A DNA stretch of 64,000 nt from Agelas oroides (lineage: Eukaryota; Porifera; Demospongiae; Agelasida; Agelasidae). A model generated the notes under the pieces. It was not told the DNA's origin and made no database searches. It saw only the letters and a list, made by a program, of their open reading frames with translations. The translations under genes were made by a program, and so were the position numbers. Positions 1-13,539 of this stretch are shown in pieces (the stretch's first letter is position 1; each line of letters opens with the position of its first letter). The stretch spans positions 2,402,274 through 2,466,273 of the forward strand of contig OX422200.1 of NCBI GenBank assembly GCA_949130485.1, written 5' to 3'.

Positions 1-367
1 TAATGACTGTCTCTCCAGCTTGTATGCATCCAGGGTAACCACTTTGTGGTTAAAACAACCAACTTGTTCTGCAGAGTAACTTCCACCAGAATATAAAGGG
101 GGGCACCAGCCCCTGGAACCCCTGTGATTCCTACGCACTGCCGATGAAAGTAATCACTTTATCTTTACCGACCCACTTGCATTCAGGAAATCAATTTCAC
201 TTTCTCGTTCTTCGTCGAGGCTCTCTAGCTACATAGCATCTTGGCTTTGGGCAGAGCTTTGGGTGCATGCCTTGCCACAGAAGTCCCCCTACCTAAAAAG
301 TAACATGGTGATAAAAAATGACCCACATTCAGGCATATAAACTGTATGGTTCATCCTCTTACAGAAA
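1..367. other. flank or intron upstream of the HELZ2-like coding region
   Basis: No convincing coding exon is seen here. It ends in a good splice acceptor (tcctcttacag, closing at 364) directly before the first coding exon, so at least one further 5' exon, probably untranslated, should lie to the left or outside the window. Confidence 0.5.
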
Positions 368-3300
368 ATGGATGTTGATGTCAATGGAAGCAACTTCTTG
401 ATGCCATGGGAGCACTATGTGTGCTCTGCCTGTCTGCAGCAGAACCCACATGCCATATGGCTTGTGAAATGTAGATGTTTTGAGCCACAGCAGCACGGAA
501 GAAAACAGCAAGCCCTTGTGATCATTGACCATGATTCCATGGAAATGGTCAAAATAAGACCACTACCAGAATGTTACTCACAAATTAAGGGTAGATTTGT
601 GAAATGTCATCAATACCCAAACTGTCCTAGAGGTCTCATATGCACATTCGCACACTCCAATACAGAACGTGACACATGGAACATCAAGAAAAGAATCATA
701 AGAGGTAAAATAGTACAAGAGATAACATCTTGATTAAAGAGGCCAAGAATAAGCTCCTCTAAGGGGCTAGTCACAGTTGATATACTGTATAGTGATGTAC
801 TGAGTCTTTTCTAGTAATGACAATCTGAATCAAAATTATTCTCCTAGTGATCTCTAGATGTTAGCAGTTAGAGAACATGCAAACATTGCATGAGTGTTAG
901 AACTTGTCTGTACATTACACTAAATAGCTGGACATTTTTACCTACAGAAAATGCTGCCCTTGCAAGTGAACTAAGTAACGCAGGCTTGCAGTGCCAGTCT
1001 CCAACAGACATCTGCAATGCATGCTATGAGGCTAATCCCAGTGCCATTTGGCTAGCATGGCTCAAGTGTATCTACCCAGATGAGCACAAGTGTCCCCCAA
1101 GATTGACAGCAGTGGTTAGCTTGTCTGGTCTACTAGTGACAGTCCGAGAACCAAACTTGCAACAACAGTACAGTTGGCGAGATAACTGCAGGTACGCACA
1201 CTCCCAAGAAGAAGTCAACTATTGGAAGTGGAAGATTGCTGAAGAGCGTTGCAAAGCTTTGGTGAGATATGTGTGTATGGTTCAGGGGAATGCTTATGTT
1301 TGTTGTTTGTTTATAGAATCAGTGACAGTGAATCGGGGGTAGTATAGAGGCAACTGTTAGCTAAGCCATTATCTGCTGATTGTGGAAAAATTTTTGATAC
1401 TAAATCTTAACTGAGGGACTGACACATGATAATATAATATTTTAGTTCAGTATAACTAGGAGTACATATGTGTGTTAACGTTGTGAATACAGGTGGGGTG
1501 CATAGAGCAGCTGTCAGAAATTGTGTACGACTAGTCAGATTGGAACGCCATTGTTGAATTGGAGAGGTACATGTAGCTACAGTTGAATTAGAGAACTCTC
1601 AGCTTCTGTGCCGGACTGACTTTAAACATGCAGTAGCTAGGGGGGTGGGGGGCGTGCCCCACCCCCAGGAACATTCTTCGAATAAGATGCTCTGAGGTTG
1701 CTTCTGAGGCCACTAAAATATTTTGTCCAGTCTCACTATTACCACCGTGATGCACAAGGTGGTCCTCAACCAAATAACCCATAGCACAACGATGGTTAGA
1801 ACTACCCACATCACACTGGTGAAAACTCTAACCTTATGGTAGGCGAGGCTTATATAGCACTATCTGACTGCCCTGTAGTATGTGTTTACACCTTGAAAAT
1901 ACTGATAGTCTTGTCTTATCAGTGTGCTCCTGCCTCACAAAAGCAATACAGACTGCAAAAAAAAAAGTGGGGCGGCCATGGCAGCTGCAGCTACTGCTGT
2001 TTTGATGCTCCTGATATGTTAGCTACAAAGGCCCTGCCATGCTCCAAAATAATGCTATTCGTACTTGTCTTACCCATCCTCCACTACCAAACAATGCTGT
2101 TCCTCCTAATCAGCCACCAAATCATGTATACATATCAGTGATGCATGAGTTTGAGCATGATCACCAATTCACATTTCTAAGGGTGACTAACACATATGTA
2201 TGCATAATTATAATACACATCATTCAGAGTCTCTCTTGCACACTAATACACTCAGCAATAACAATAGTTTCATTTTGCTGGCCTACCCTGCAAAACTTGT
2301 CCATGGCAGTCCATTTCCAGACAAAGTTGTAAACTTGCCAACCTTTGCACAAACCTTATTGCTTTGTCCCCAGCTAGCTTATTTGCTACTCTAGTTTCCC
2401 AGGCAGGTAGGGCTCAATACAAGTTGAACACAACATCTTGCACTATAGCCTTGTGCATTAGATGACATCATGGAATAATCATGTGATCATAAAGATATTT
2501 ATGCAGTGTTGATACATAAAATGAGCAAAAATCATGGTGATAAAGGAATTACTAACATTTAGGGATTTACAGTAGTTCTCAAACTCTCAGTTCATTTTAA
2601 AGGCTTATGTACATAACTATAGGATCCTGAGTTTCCAGACCTGTGTGTGAAGTATGGGTATCCAGATGAAGACTCTGAGTCTGTGCTGAGGGGAGTGAGA
2701 TGCCCACTGACCCCTGAGAACTACCACAGCAAGTACCACAGGCTGGTTTACCTGGATGATCTGGAACATACCAGGAAAATGATTCAAGAGTAAGGGATAC
2801 CTATCACCGTTATTAGTCAATATTGTCAGAAGTCATCACTTTGTAGATAGGAGATATATCACCTTTCAAGCCTTGTTGCGAATCAGGACAGCAAGAACAG
2901 TAAAGGACAGCAGTTAATTTGTTTGTCCAAGTGTGCAATTATGTCTTACTAATCACATTAAAGGGGCAAAGTTAAGCACAATAATACTAATCAGGCCTAC
3001 CTCATTTATAGAGTGGATGTGTAACGGGTAAATACAGTGCATACAAATTTGTGCTCATTGAAATGTTCAACAGTCTATTTGCATATCAGTTTTTGCAAAC
3101 CTTGTCAGTTTTCTTGCTCCTTAATATTAACCTGCCAAATGTTGATTCATGCGCTATCATTCACTGACCTCTGATTCTCCACTTTCATGAAGAAGAAAAG
3201 TGGGATGCACCTGGAAACAAGTCTAGCTGGTGTCAACTTTTAAATCTATATTGAAGGAAATAGCTACATATTTTGTGAATGACCTATATTAAAGTTCAAT

Positions 3301-6300
3301 CAAATGTTAGCGCAAACGTTTTTTATCAGTAGTATAGCTAGGTCGCAGACGATGCCATGCAGGGCAAAGTGTGGGCACAGTGCGTATCTGGGACTTCTGC
3401 GTGAAGTGCAGAACAAGTAGGGGGTCTGGGGTACGTTCCTCCCAGAAAAGTTTTGAGCTTTTCTGGTCGGTCCTGAAGCTATTTTAGGTGATAGGCATTG
3501 GTGTTGATATTGAATCAGGAGTACCAGTGACAGCAACTGAACGACAAGGCCAGAAAGCATAGGAGACTGAATCATCCTCTAGATACAGACACTACGATGC
3601 ACAATTTTGAGGCCGGCTTTTTAAGCATTTTTAGCTCCCTTATCGCAATCAACTCAGCACTGTTAATTGACAGCCTTGGTGGGGCACAGCCCCTAGTTGC
3701 TGTGGCACGTGCCCTAGTTAGTGTGCTCCCACCTTGGCTATGCCACTGTTTCACATTACTGGAGCTAGATAATGAATGGCAGCAAATTTACACTTAGGAC
3801 AACATTATCTTGCCATATACGGTATCAATCTGGGATATCAGAAAGAAACTGAAACTGCATGGCTGTCAATTCTACAGATGTGATGGTAAGCTTAACATCA
3901 CCATTGATGCAAGGGAAGAGTTCATCCAGCTGTCAGGAATGGACAGTGCTGCCATGGATTATGCCCTCCAAAACAAAGCTACAGTGAAGTTTACTCTGCA
4001 TGGTCAAAATTATTCAGCAAGTGTGGCCAACAGAGACTTTGAAAGGAATGCACTTGTTTTGCATGTAGAAAGCCACAGTTATAGAATTTTTCACACATAT
4101 AAAGGAAAGATGATTCAGCAGATTCCAGTGCATTTTGAAATCAGCCACTGGTACTTTTGGAGGCTGCACTGTGCAATTCAGTATGCCAACAAGCTAGTCC
4201 TTCAGAAGCTACTACCACACGAGGGAAGATTTTCATATTCACGACCAGATCACGTAAACTTGAGCACTAATAAACTTAAAAAAAAGTTTTTGCTTGACAC
4301 AGAATATCAGACCAAGGCTTTACAGCACATGCTTTCATGCAAGTCTGGTGCCCCATACCTGTTGCTTGGTCCTTTTGGAACAGGTAAGACACACATTCTC
4401 ACAGCTGCAGTAGCAAAGCTGCTTGAAAATCCACAAAATAGGGTATTAGTTTGTACCCACCAAAATGCTGGTGCTGATGGCGTATATAGATGCCTACAGG
4501 AGCATCTAACCCCAAGAGATATTCAGAAGGTTCTACGCATAGTTCCTGATCAAAAAGGCATGAATCGACCACATCTACTTCAAGGATATTATTGTCAGGC
4601 AGTGCATCACACCCGTTTAGAAGACCTAGCCTCATGGCCAGTAGTTATCACCACCTTCCTAACCGCCCTCAACGTGAGATACAAGGAAGAAATAGAAGGA
4701 CCACACAATTTTACTCACATCATCATTGATGAAGGGGCTCAGTCTCGAGAGCCAGAAGCCCTTGCCGCTCTTGTGTTAGTGAAGTCCACTACTAAACTCA
4801 TCATTGCAGGAGACAACCAGCAGGTATGAGTTATATATACAAACTTATGCATTTCAGCTAGCCTCATTCCCAGACCTTCCCACTGTCCAGTTTTTGATCG
4901 CTTACAGCATGCAAAAATGTAGGGGGAAGGCCTGGGAGCATTTATCACGTGGGCAATGTCAATATCTAACCATGATAAAAAATTAGATGGTGGGAAGGTC
5001 TGGGAATGAGGCTACATTTTAACTACAAAATTCATCAAGTATGTATCCTCCATTTTGTTCAGGTTGGCCCACAAGTTGCAGTTTATAGCCAGCTAGCACG
5101 AGAAAATGGCCTTGGTACCTCTCTGCTGGAAAGACTCTTCACTTATTACAAAAGTAAAAGATTCCAGAAAGCAGCCACCACACATGCTGCCACACTGTTG
5201 ACCAACTATCGCTGCCACCCCAGCATCCTCATGCTTGCCTCCAGCCTCTTCTATGAGTGTACCCTCCTCAGTCGCAGCAAGAGTAGGGCCCACCCAAAGG
5301 CCCCCTTCCCCCTCGTCTTTGACTGCACCTCTTTCTCCCAGGAGGGGTTCAGCAAGCTCCCAGCTGAGAACAAGAGAGAAGCTGAAATGCTTGTGAGGAA
5401 GATGCTGGAGCTGCTCAAGGATTGGCCAGGGCTTAACCAAGCATCTCCACCTGTTGGTCTTCTGGCAAGCAGTAGACAGCAGGTTAGGAATGAAGTGTAT
5501 GTGCTGTGTACTAGATTTATTTGCCATGTTGTGCATTGTGAGGGTGTAATACTTCCTTTTCTATGCTCTACTGTCTTTCACATCATCACTGCAAACAGGT
5601 TGAATGCTTGCGTGCCACATTCTATCGACTCAAACATGCTACTAGAGCAGTACTACCATGCAAAGTGGAAATACTACCAACATTTACCATTCAGGGTATG
5701 TAAATCTGACTATTAGTTAGCTAGTTGCCAACATCATACGATGCTTGCCTTACTATCCCATTACAACATTGTTCATATGTTTGGGTTATTTCCCATTCTC
5801 CATTTCAGGTCAGGAATTCTCAGCTGTATTCCTAAGCACATCAGAGCCCACTAACAGCAGTGGCAACCCACGTGACCTTGTTCGGAGTGTCTGTAACGAA
5901 TACGTTTTCAATACCATCATAACACGTGCACAGTCACTGATCTATGCTACAGGCAACCCATTCCTTCTTTATCACATGGGTAAAGCATTCACAGAAAACT
6001 GCTGGGCAGAATATATTCAGAGATGCGTCCAGTGCCAAACCCTCATCCTTCCACAAGAAAAAACAGAAGGAGGGAGAAAGAAACTACCAGATTTGGTTGA
6101 AAAGCTCTCAAAGATGGTGTTCCCAGCCAAAACTCTTGATCAAGCCATAGAACAAGATCTACAGGCTGACAGTGCAGATGTAATCATTGACCAATACATT
6201 GCAGACCTCCATTCTCGAAAAGAATACAAGGTCGCACACAAGCTGGTCCAGAACCCAAAGGGCCAAATGATTTGGGAAGAATCTCACCAAGATGAACCAC

Positions 6301-9300
6301 AGCCTGGAAGAAGAGACATAATCTGGTGTAAGCTTGACTCCAAAGATTATCGCACTGTTACTGCACACCCCACAGACACTACTAAGGCACCAATCAAGTT
6401 GGAAGGGCTCTCCAATCGAAGACTAGCATTCCATGGTGATGTAGTGCCAATTGACACCATCAATAAATGTGTGCTTCTCGATGCTGACACAGAAAAGGCA
6501 GTGTCAAACACACACTTTGGTGCATCATTCCTCTGCCGAGTGGATCCGAAGAATCCTGTTCAGTTCTTCCCACTTGACAAGCGCTACCCAAAGTTTGTCA
6601 ACCTTCCAACACTGACACGAAGAGAGGCAAATGGCGTGGTGTGCTTTGACCCCAAAAGCATTAACAGTAGCCCCAGGATGAATAACTTTATTCCAATGGA
6701 GTGTGCTGTCAAGATGCTTTTCATTGTCAAATTTCTTGGCTGGCGTGCTAAATATCCCTACCCCCTTGGCATCATTGTGGGTGCAATGCCAGCTGGCTAT
6801 GCAGTCAATACAGGTGATCTTGTCCTGAGGATTGCCAACAACATTCCCCTTGCACCTTGCCAGCCATGTGTTTCTTTGCCTTCCACCACCCCACAAAACA
6901 CATCACATATATTCAAGGATGCTTTCTCTATTGATCCTGGGGGTTCTTTTGACCACGATGATGCACTCACATGTGCTCTAGTTAGAAAGGAAGGAGACTC
7001 AGAGGAGTACCAAATTGGAGTGCATATCACCAATGTTCAGAAGTACATACAGAAAGGGACAGAGCTGGATAAAGTAGCGATGGAGAGAGGCTGTTCTGTC
7101 TACCGTTCACCAGACAACTGCATCAGTCCCATGCTCCCGGAAGCAATAATTCAGGCCAGTAGCATTGACAAAGGAAAGCCAAGGGATGCATTCTCAATAG
7201 TTGCACGGGTCATCCTCAAAAATGGAGCTGTACAACGACTACACAGGGTTACAATCATTGAAAGCCAGATAATCTCTTCAGCAGAGCTCACCTACCAAGC
7301 GGCCCAGGCAATAATAATCATGACAGGCTCTTCCACACACGCTCTTCAACCAAAGCTCAAAGTCTTGCTTAAAGTAGCTTCATTCTTGCGCACCCAAAGG
7401 CTTGGCTCTGCCAGTGGTTACCACAAGCCCAGTGAACCAGAAGAGGAGCTGTGTCTAGAAGCTCATATGCTTATCACAGAGCTTATGATATGGGCTAACC
7501 ATGAAGTTGCTACAAAGCTTGTAAAAGCTTTTCCAAAACACACAATTGTCAGAGTGCAACCAGAACCAAATGAAGAGAAGCTTCAATTACTGCTAAACGA
7601 GCATGCTCCATACATGGCTGCCTGTCTTGACCTGCAAAGGTATGTTCCTCGAGACAGTCAGTCATACACCTCTGTCCAAATCCTACAAAGTATTCTTGAG
7701 GAACTCAGAGACCACTTAGCAAATGGTAGGGTCAGGGAAGCACTTCGTTTCATACAGTTTGAGGATTTTCATCCCCAGCTAGCAGTTGTGCATGGACTCT
7801 TTTGCTTCACATGTTCACCATCTTCCTACTGCCTGTCAGGATCAGGTAAGCTGAACTACATTCATGACAGTCTGAGATGTGACTACTACACTCATTTTAC
7901 ATCACCCATCCGGCGCTTCATTGACATTGTCATTCAGCGTTTACTCCATGCTGCCCTCAACAACCAGGAATGCCCATACCAGACTAAAGAGCTTGAAGAG
8001 ATTTGTGAGCAGGCTAAAATAACCACTAAACAAGCAAATAGTTATGAGCATGACATCACAAAATTAGTCCTAGCCACTGAATTGCAGGAGAGCAGCAAAA
8101 CATTTCCTGGTTTTGTGATGGAAGTTAAGGAAGGCAAGCTGCAGTTTTGCTTTAGTGACCTTGCACTAAAGGTACTGCACACTCGAGAGAAAAACATTCA
8201 CTTGAAATGTCTTAATGCCAGCACTATCCCCTCACAAGGTGAAATGAAAACGCCAAACGCAGAAGCAGCAGTACCGATGTCATCAAGAGCTAGTCACTCA
8301 AGATCAGCACGACAACAGCAGGTCGCTGCAAGTAAAAATTACTCCTGGAAGGTTAAAGTCACTTCCATTCTGGGCACTCCAAGACAATTTCTTCGACATC
8401 CTAACTTGGAATTTACTGAACCAGGAGATGACATTGCTTCAGAAGCTCATACAAAAATTAGCCTTTTCATTCCTGAAGGCAGTGGTTCAATTGAGGAAGT
8501 AGCAAGTTCACACTTAGCAGAGCACAAGCTCCAGACAAAAATCAAGCCTCTGACTACTAACATACCAAAGATTGTATGGCAATTGGCCCAAGCTTGTGTT
8601 AAAAAAGATCCACAGAATCTCAATGCACATGCTTTGCTCTGTAGGTTTCCCACCAACTCTCCTTGTGAAGATGCCAGTCTAACTTGTGATCCAAGCATAC
8701 TCAGCTCCAGCTCACCACTGTGGATGTATGAAATCCACCGGCCAGTTCAGCCCTACGAGGTACTTCATGTCCAGATGTCGGCAACACGACAGGAGGCTAG
8801 CCTTGCTCCCTGCATCCAACTTCTTGAGGTAGGACCAGGACTGAGCATATGTATTCAACACAATGACAGACCTGCAGAATGCTTTACAGACAAGCTTACA
8901 GTGAATGCATCCAAGAAAGAGTACGTTAGCATCCAAGAGTATTTCCAATCCTGGGAGCAGGTTATTCTTGCAGAAGCAGCTATTTCAAGCATCACTGATA
9001 GTGAACTTCTTCTCATAAAAGATGTTCCTTTAATTTGGCCCAAATTAAGCATGCAAATTGAATCAAATGGCCAGGTCTACTACCAACTACACATTTCAGA
9101 GGGGCAAATTGAAACAGGTGTCTGCATGAAGCTCCCAAAGCAGTTTGTAAAGTCCTCCTATGACTTCTTCAAGTTCAACGAAGGAGATCTAGCATGTGTT
9201 CGATATAATATCGAAGGAAGTGGCACAAAGTTTGTTCTCCACATGGTTGTTTATCATGTCAAGCACCTGCACACAGAGAGTCATGATCTGGTTGGAATTG

Positions 9301-12300
9301 ATGTTTATCTTAAATTCGCTGGTCAAAAATCCAACTATGTCAGCTCTGCCATGAAGGATGTGCTTACCAGAGGTACACCTCCCCGCTGTGAAGTGCAGCT
9401 CATTCCCCTGTCGTTACCATACCAGTAAGTTCGTACCTAATATACTCCAGGAACTGTAATTAACGACTCTTCTAATATTCATTTTTCACCCTAAATAGGT
9501 ATTTAAGGTGTAAAGGTCTACAAACAGAGCATGTAGGCAAACACAAAAGCTACTCTAGACTTTTTGCTATAAACAGAGGAAACTTTCACTGGGGTTACTG
9601 TGGATTGGAAAACTTTTGCATAAAAAAATTAAAAAAAAAATTTTTTGTTGCTTTTAAGTTTGTTGTATATGTTCGTTACAGTGGTGAAAATAACGGCAAA
9701 AATTCCCTGATCTACGTATGGTATATTCTTAACAGGACTAACCAGCTTCTTCAATGACTAGGACTAGCTACTATTCAATGACAAACTGTAGCTGCACAAG
9801 CTGTTGCTATTTAAAATGAGTCATCACAGGGTTTGTATTCACTGTAGACAAGATATCTATGCATATTCTTTACACCCCTAACTATACATAATTGATTGTT
9901 ATGCTACCTGCTATATTTCCTGCAGACGGATCTACCATTCTCTGTGTGAGTTGGTAGAGGAAACAAAGTCTCACAGGATACCCAGACTTGCAGAGCAGAT
10001 TGCCCTTGGAAGAGCAAGGACTGGAGAACCAAGTAAGTGACGGTCTGGTTTGCTAACATGAGTTTCTTTGTAGATGTATGGCTACATGTTGCATGTGTTT
10101 AAGTTCTGCTTTGAAAAAATTCATTCGTGATACCATCAACTAATTTTTGTTCACAATTCCTCCATGCATCCACAGATCCTGACAGTATTCGATCACATTT
10201 CCCTCGTGAAGAAGCCTCCATAGCCACCTCACTCTGGCCACTGAGACCGCGTCCTGATAGAAGAGGGAGGGTCAAACTCAACAAATATCAAAGGAAGGCA
10301 ATTGACCTTGCATGCAGCAACACATTTGTGATGATTCAGGGCCCTCCAGGTAAAGCTAATAAACCCAAAAGAATGGGGAGAAGTGATAATTATAGGATGG
10401 TTCACAATGTGTGTTATGCAGGTACAGGAAAGAGTGTGACTGGAGCCCACATGGCGTATGCTTTAGCAATGAAGTTGAAGAAGGAGGTACAAGCCAGCAG
10501 AACCTCCAGCAGGTCCCAGCCTCCAGCCAGTCCCAGACCCTGTGTGATGTACTGTGGACCTTCCCAGCAGTCAGTCAATGTTGTCCTCAGTAAGTTCTAT
10601 GACTGATGTAGCAGTATTTTGCTAGCATAGTGGATGTGCCTATGTAGCTATTAGCATGTAGCATTATGGATTCACTGGCAAACAAGAACTGTGGATTTGC
10701 CGGCTAATTGGTAGTGTGTAATGCTTTAAGGATCAGTAAATTACCACTCAACCATTCCTTATAAACCTAAACATGGCTCTTCACAGATATATTGACTGCA
10801 CCAGATTCTCCAGTCAGAGCTTCCCTCAACATTGTAAGGATATACAGCAAAGCAATTGAGCGGAAAGATTTCCCTGGACCAAAGCACCATACAGAGGTCT
10901 TTCGTCAGGCGCGTACAGATGCAAGCTGTGATTGTAAATCCAGAGATTATGCATTGCATTACCTGATCCGAGATACAAACCCTAAGATTAAAGAGATGGA
11001 CACAAAATTCAAGAGGCAAAAAGAAAAGATTCCCAGTGGTATGATGAGAAGTAAGTATCGTGCTCTAGTCCACGAAACTGAGCTTGCAGTCCTAAAGAGT
11101 GGTGTAGACATGCTTCTCTGCACCTGCAATGAAGCCTCCAGCCACCGCATTATGGAAAGCATTAGGCCCACCTACTGCATCATTGATGAGTGTGCGATGG
11201 CCACTGAGCCTGAGTGCATGGTTCCCATCAGGCGAGCAGATCATGTGGTCCTCATTGGAGACCACAAACAGCTACAGCCTGTTCTCAGCAACAAAGATGC
11301 TGAGCAGATGGGACTGGGGCGGTCCCTGTTTGAGCGCTATGTAGATGAAGTTGATGTGAAGGCTCACATGCTACAAGTTCAGTACAGAATGGTAAGTGGT
11401 TCATACATTGGTGATGCAGGCATGTGAAATTATGCCATACACAGCCCCAACATGATGTATTTATTTGATGACATGTATACCTCTGCAGCATGAGGCTCTA
11501 TGTGAATTTCCTTCACAAGAGTTCTATGAGGGCAAGCTGCTGACAGATGATTCAGTAAGGTTCCGGAGGAACCATGAAGCACGGCTACATGGCTTCTGGC
11601 CCAATAGTTTGAAGAGGCCATTCGTATTCTGTGATGTCATTGGATCAGAAGCCGAGAGCCACACGGGCCAGAAAGGAACGGCCCGAGTGGGACTGGAGTC
11701 CAAGTACAATGTGAAGGAAGCAAAGGAGATAGTAAGAATTTATTTTATTATATGATCTACCACACTCATGTGCTGTTAATGTGCATTCCACTTTTAAGTG
11801 CATATGTGGTACTCTAAATAAAACACTCTGAATGTACCTCACTCATTTCCTTTCTATGGAGACAGTGTGTGAATGTGGTATTTGTGTATATAATTATGTG
11901 CTTCACTACAGTCTAGACTAGGTTCATAATCTCCTTAGCCCTTTGACTTGACTCATCCACAATCAAACTTCAGGTACAGGTCATCCTCGTCTTGATTAAC
12001 AAACATAGAGTTGATCCATGTCAGATTGCAGTCCTGACCCCATATTCTGCTCAGAGGGAGGAAATTAGGAAGCAGTTGGAGATTGAGAGAGTTGGTAACA
12101 TCCAAGTGAAGACCATAACCGAGAGCCAAGGTAAACAAGAGGTATATTGCAAATTCTAAGTGTTAAGCTATCACTCTACCGTTCCAATTCTTGTGCTAAT
12201 ATAATAAATACAGGCAGTGAGTATGGTATTGTGCTGCTGTCGATGGTCCGTTCACGAAAGTTGAACGAGATTACTACCAGAGATGGAAGAAAGAAAAAAG

Positions 12301-12883
12301 CTGATATTGGGTGGCTGAGGGCAAACTTGGGGTTTGTCACTGACAGGCACCAGATCTGTGTCGGCATTACAAGATGCAAGTATGGCCTGGTGATTGTGGG
12401 TAAGTACACGATTCTGTTATAGAAGCAGTTTGAGCATGATAGCTAAAAGACATAAGAAATGAGGTTCACAACAACACATATGATGTGCTGAATAGAAACA
12501 GCACACACCATGTGTTGATCTGAAAACAGATCTATGTTAGTATTACACAATGCAAGTCTGGCATGGTGATTTTGCTGCTAAGTTGTGTTGTAAAGCTTTA
12601 CTAGAAAAACTGTAGGTAAGCATGAACAAGCTGCTTGCAGGTGTATGTGCAGCTACAGTTGTGCTAAATTGTACAGTCTGTCTCAGCCCTACAAACAAAC
12701 TCCATGAAGGCATGGACTCTGTATTGTATGAGACTTGCAATGATGTGGTATAATTCCACCCCCACTCATGCAGGCAACAAGGTGCTTCTTAGCTATGACC
12801 CTACCTGGAATGCTCTCATCGAGCACTACAAGAAGAATGGCTGTCTTGTAAAAAGTAGCGAATTCCCTGGCTACCTTTATTAG
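368..12883 (+). CDS. HELZ2: HELZ2-like protein: CCCH fingers, SF1 helicase, RNB nuclease, SF1 helicase
   Basis: Fifteen coding exons: 368(exon from 365)-704, 948-1261, 2623-2789, 3842-4823, 5063-5482, 5599-5695, 5809-9424, 9926-10032, 10176-10349, 10422-10589, 10787-11391, 11489-11731, 11974-12130, 12214-12399, 12774-12883. All junctions are GT-AG and phase-compatible, giving about 2560 residues, close to vertebrate HELZ2. Exons 1 and 2 each carry a zinc-finger unit; exon 1 has a clear C-x5-C-x5-C-x3-H finger. Helicase 1 has Walker A GPFGTGKT (aa 449-456) and DEGAQ (569-573). The RNB domain in the 3.6 kb exon keeps all four catalytic aspartates in DPGGSFDHDDA (1148-1158). Helicase 2 has GPPGTGKS (2069-2076) and DECA (2261-2264). 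Known family role: RNA unwinding coupled to 3'-5' RNA degradation; vertebrate HELZ2 is interferon-induced and acts as a nuclear-receptor coactivator. The start at 368 has a good context (A at -3, G at +4), but an upstream coding exon is possible. The exon 3 to 4 junction is the least certain. Confidence 0.88.
4859..5014. mobile_element. miniature inverted-repeat element in HELZ2-like intron 4
   Basis: The ends are inverted copies (tagcctcattcccagacctt / aaggtctgggaatgaggcta). Flanking 9-mers catttcagc and cattttaac match at 7 of 9 positions, suggesting an old 9-bp target duplication. It fills most of the intron between exons 4 and 5. Confidence 0.75.
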
Positions 12884-13119
12884 ATATGTATGTATAATGT
12901 CTCAATATTATTGGCTGTGTTTGCATAGAGTCAGATTTTGTATGTATATAGCTATAAGTCTCTTCAGTGGTAGATTTTAGAGAGAGATTTTGGAGTTGTT
13001 TTGTTGCCACATTGATGCTTGTTGTAGTAGAGGAATCTTGGTTTGCTTATTTTTAACCACCATATGCGTGTTTGGGCTGTTTTGTGTACACTACATTGGA
13101 TTTGCAGTTTACTAGTACA
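12884..13119. other. intergenic, 3' flank of the HELZ2-like gene
   Basis: No exon-like ORF. This should hold the HELZ2-like 3' UTR and, on the other strand, the end of the convergent small gene. No canonical AATAAA was noticed just after the stop. Confidence 0.4.
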
Positions 13120-13212
13120 CTAGGCATTCAAGTTCACCATTGCTGCTACTTCTTGGGCTTCATTGTGCTCCCATCCTCTCCACTCATCTTTCAAGCCTTG
13201 ACAGACACACCT
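13120..13212 (-). other. possible alternative terminal coding exon of the - strand small gene
   Basis: On - a strong pyrimidine-rich acceptor (ttgtttttcag) precedes a 31-codon phase-0 reading frame ending in TAG. A phase-0 splice from the penultimate exon at a weak GTTGGG site near 13575 would join it in frame to the gene at 13540-16434. It could equally belong to an unidentified gene. Confidence 0.35.
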
Positions 13213-13539
13213 CTGAAAAACAAGAGCACAAAACAAGCTTGATTTTTGAAGTTTAAACTCTGAGATAGTGAAGTTTAATACACATTGGTGTTGGGTGTAG
13301 CATGGCACAAATATGCAAGACCACCCCCCTGGGAGGGATATGTAGCCTGTTACCTAGGCAACACCACACCCTAGAAGAGAGATATTATTTGTTGTCTAGG
13401 TAATGGTTATATAGACATGAACTATGTTGCCCTAAATTAGAAAACAGTGCAGTTGCACTGTTCATATAGCTATATATCTGCTCTCTATAGAATACTGAGT
13501 GGTGTACTAGTATGAAAGCTACATAGTGACATAGTTCTG

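Noticed and set aside
5093-5536. 147-codon ORF on -
   Set aside because: Exact antisense of HELZ2-like exon 5, whose sense reading has helicase motifs.
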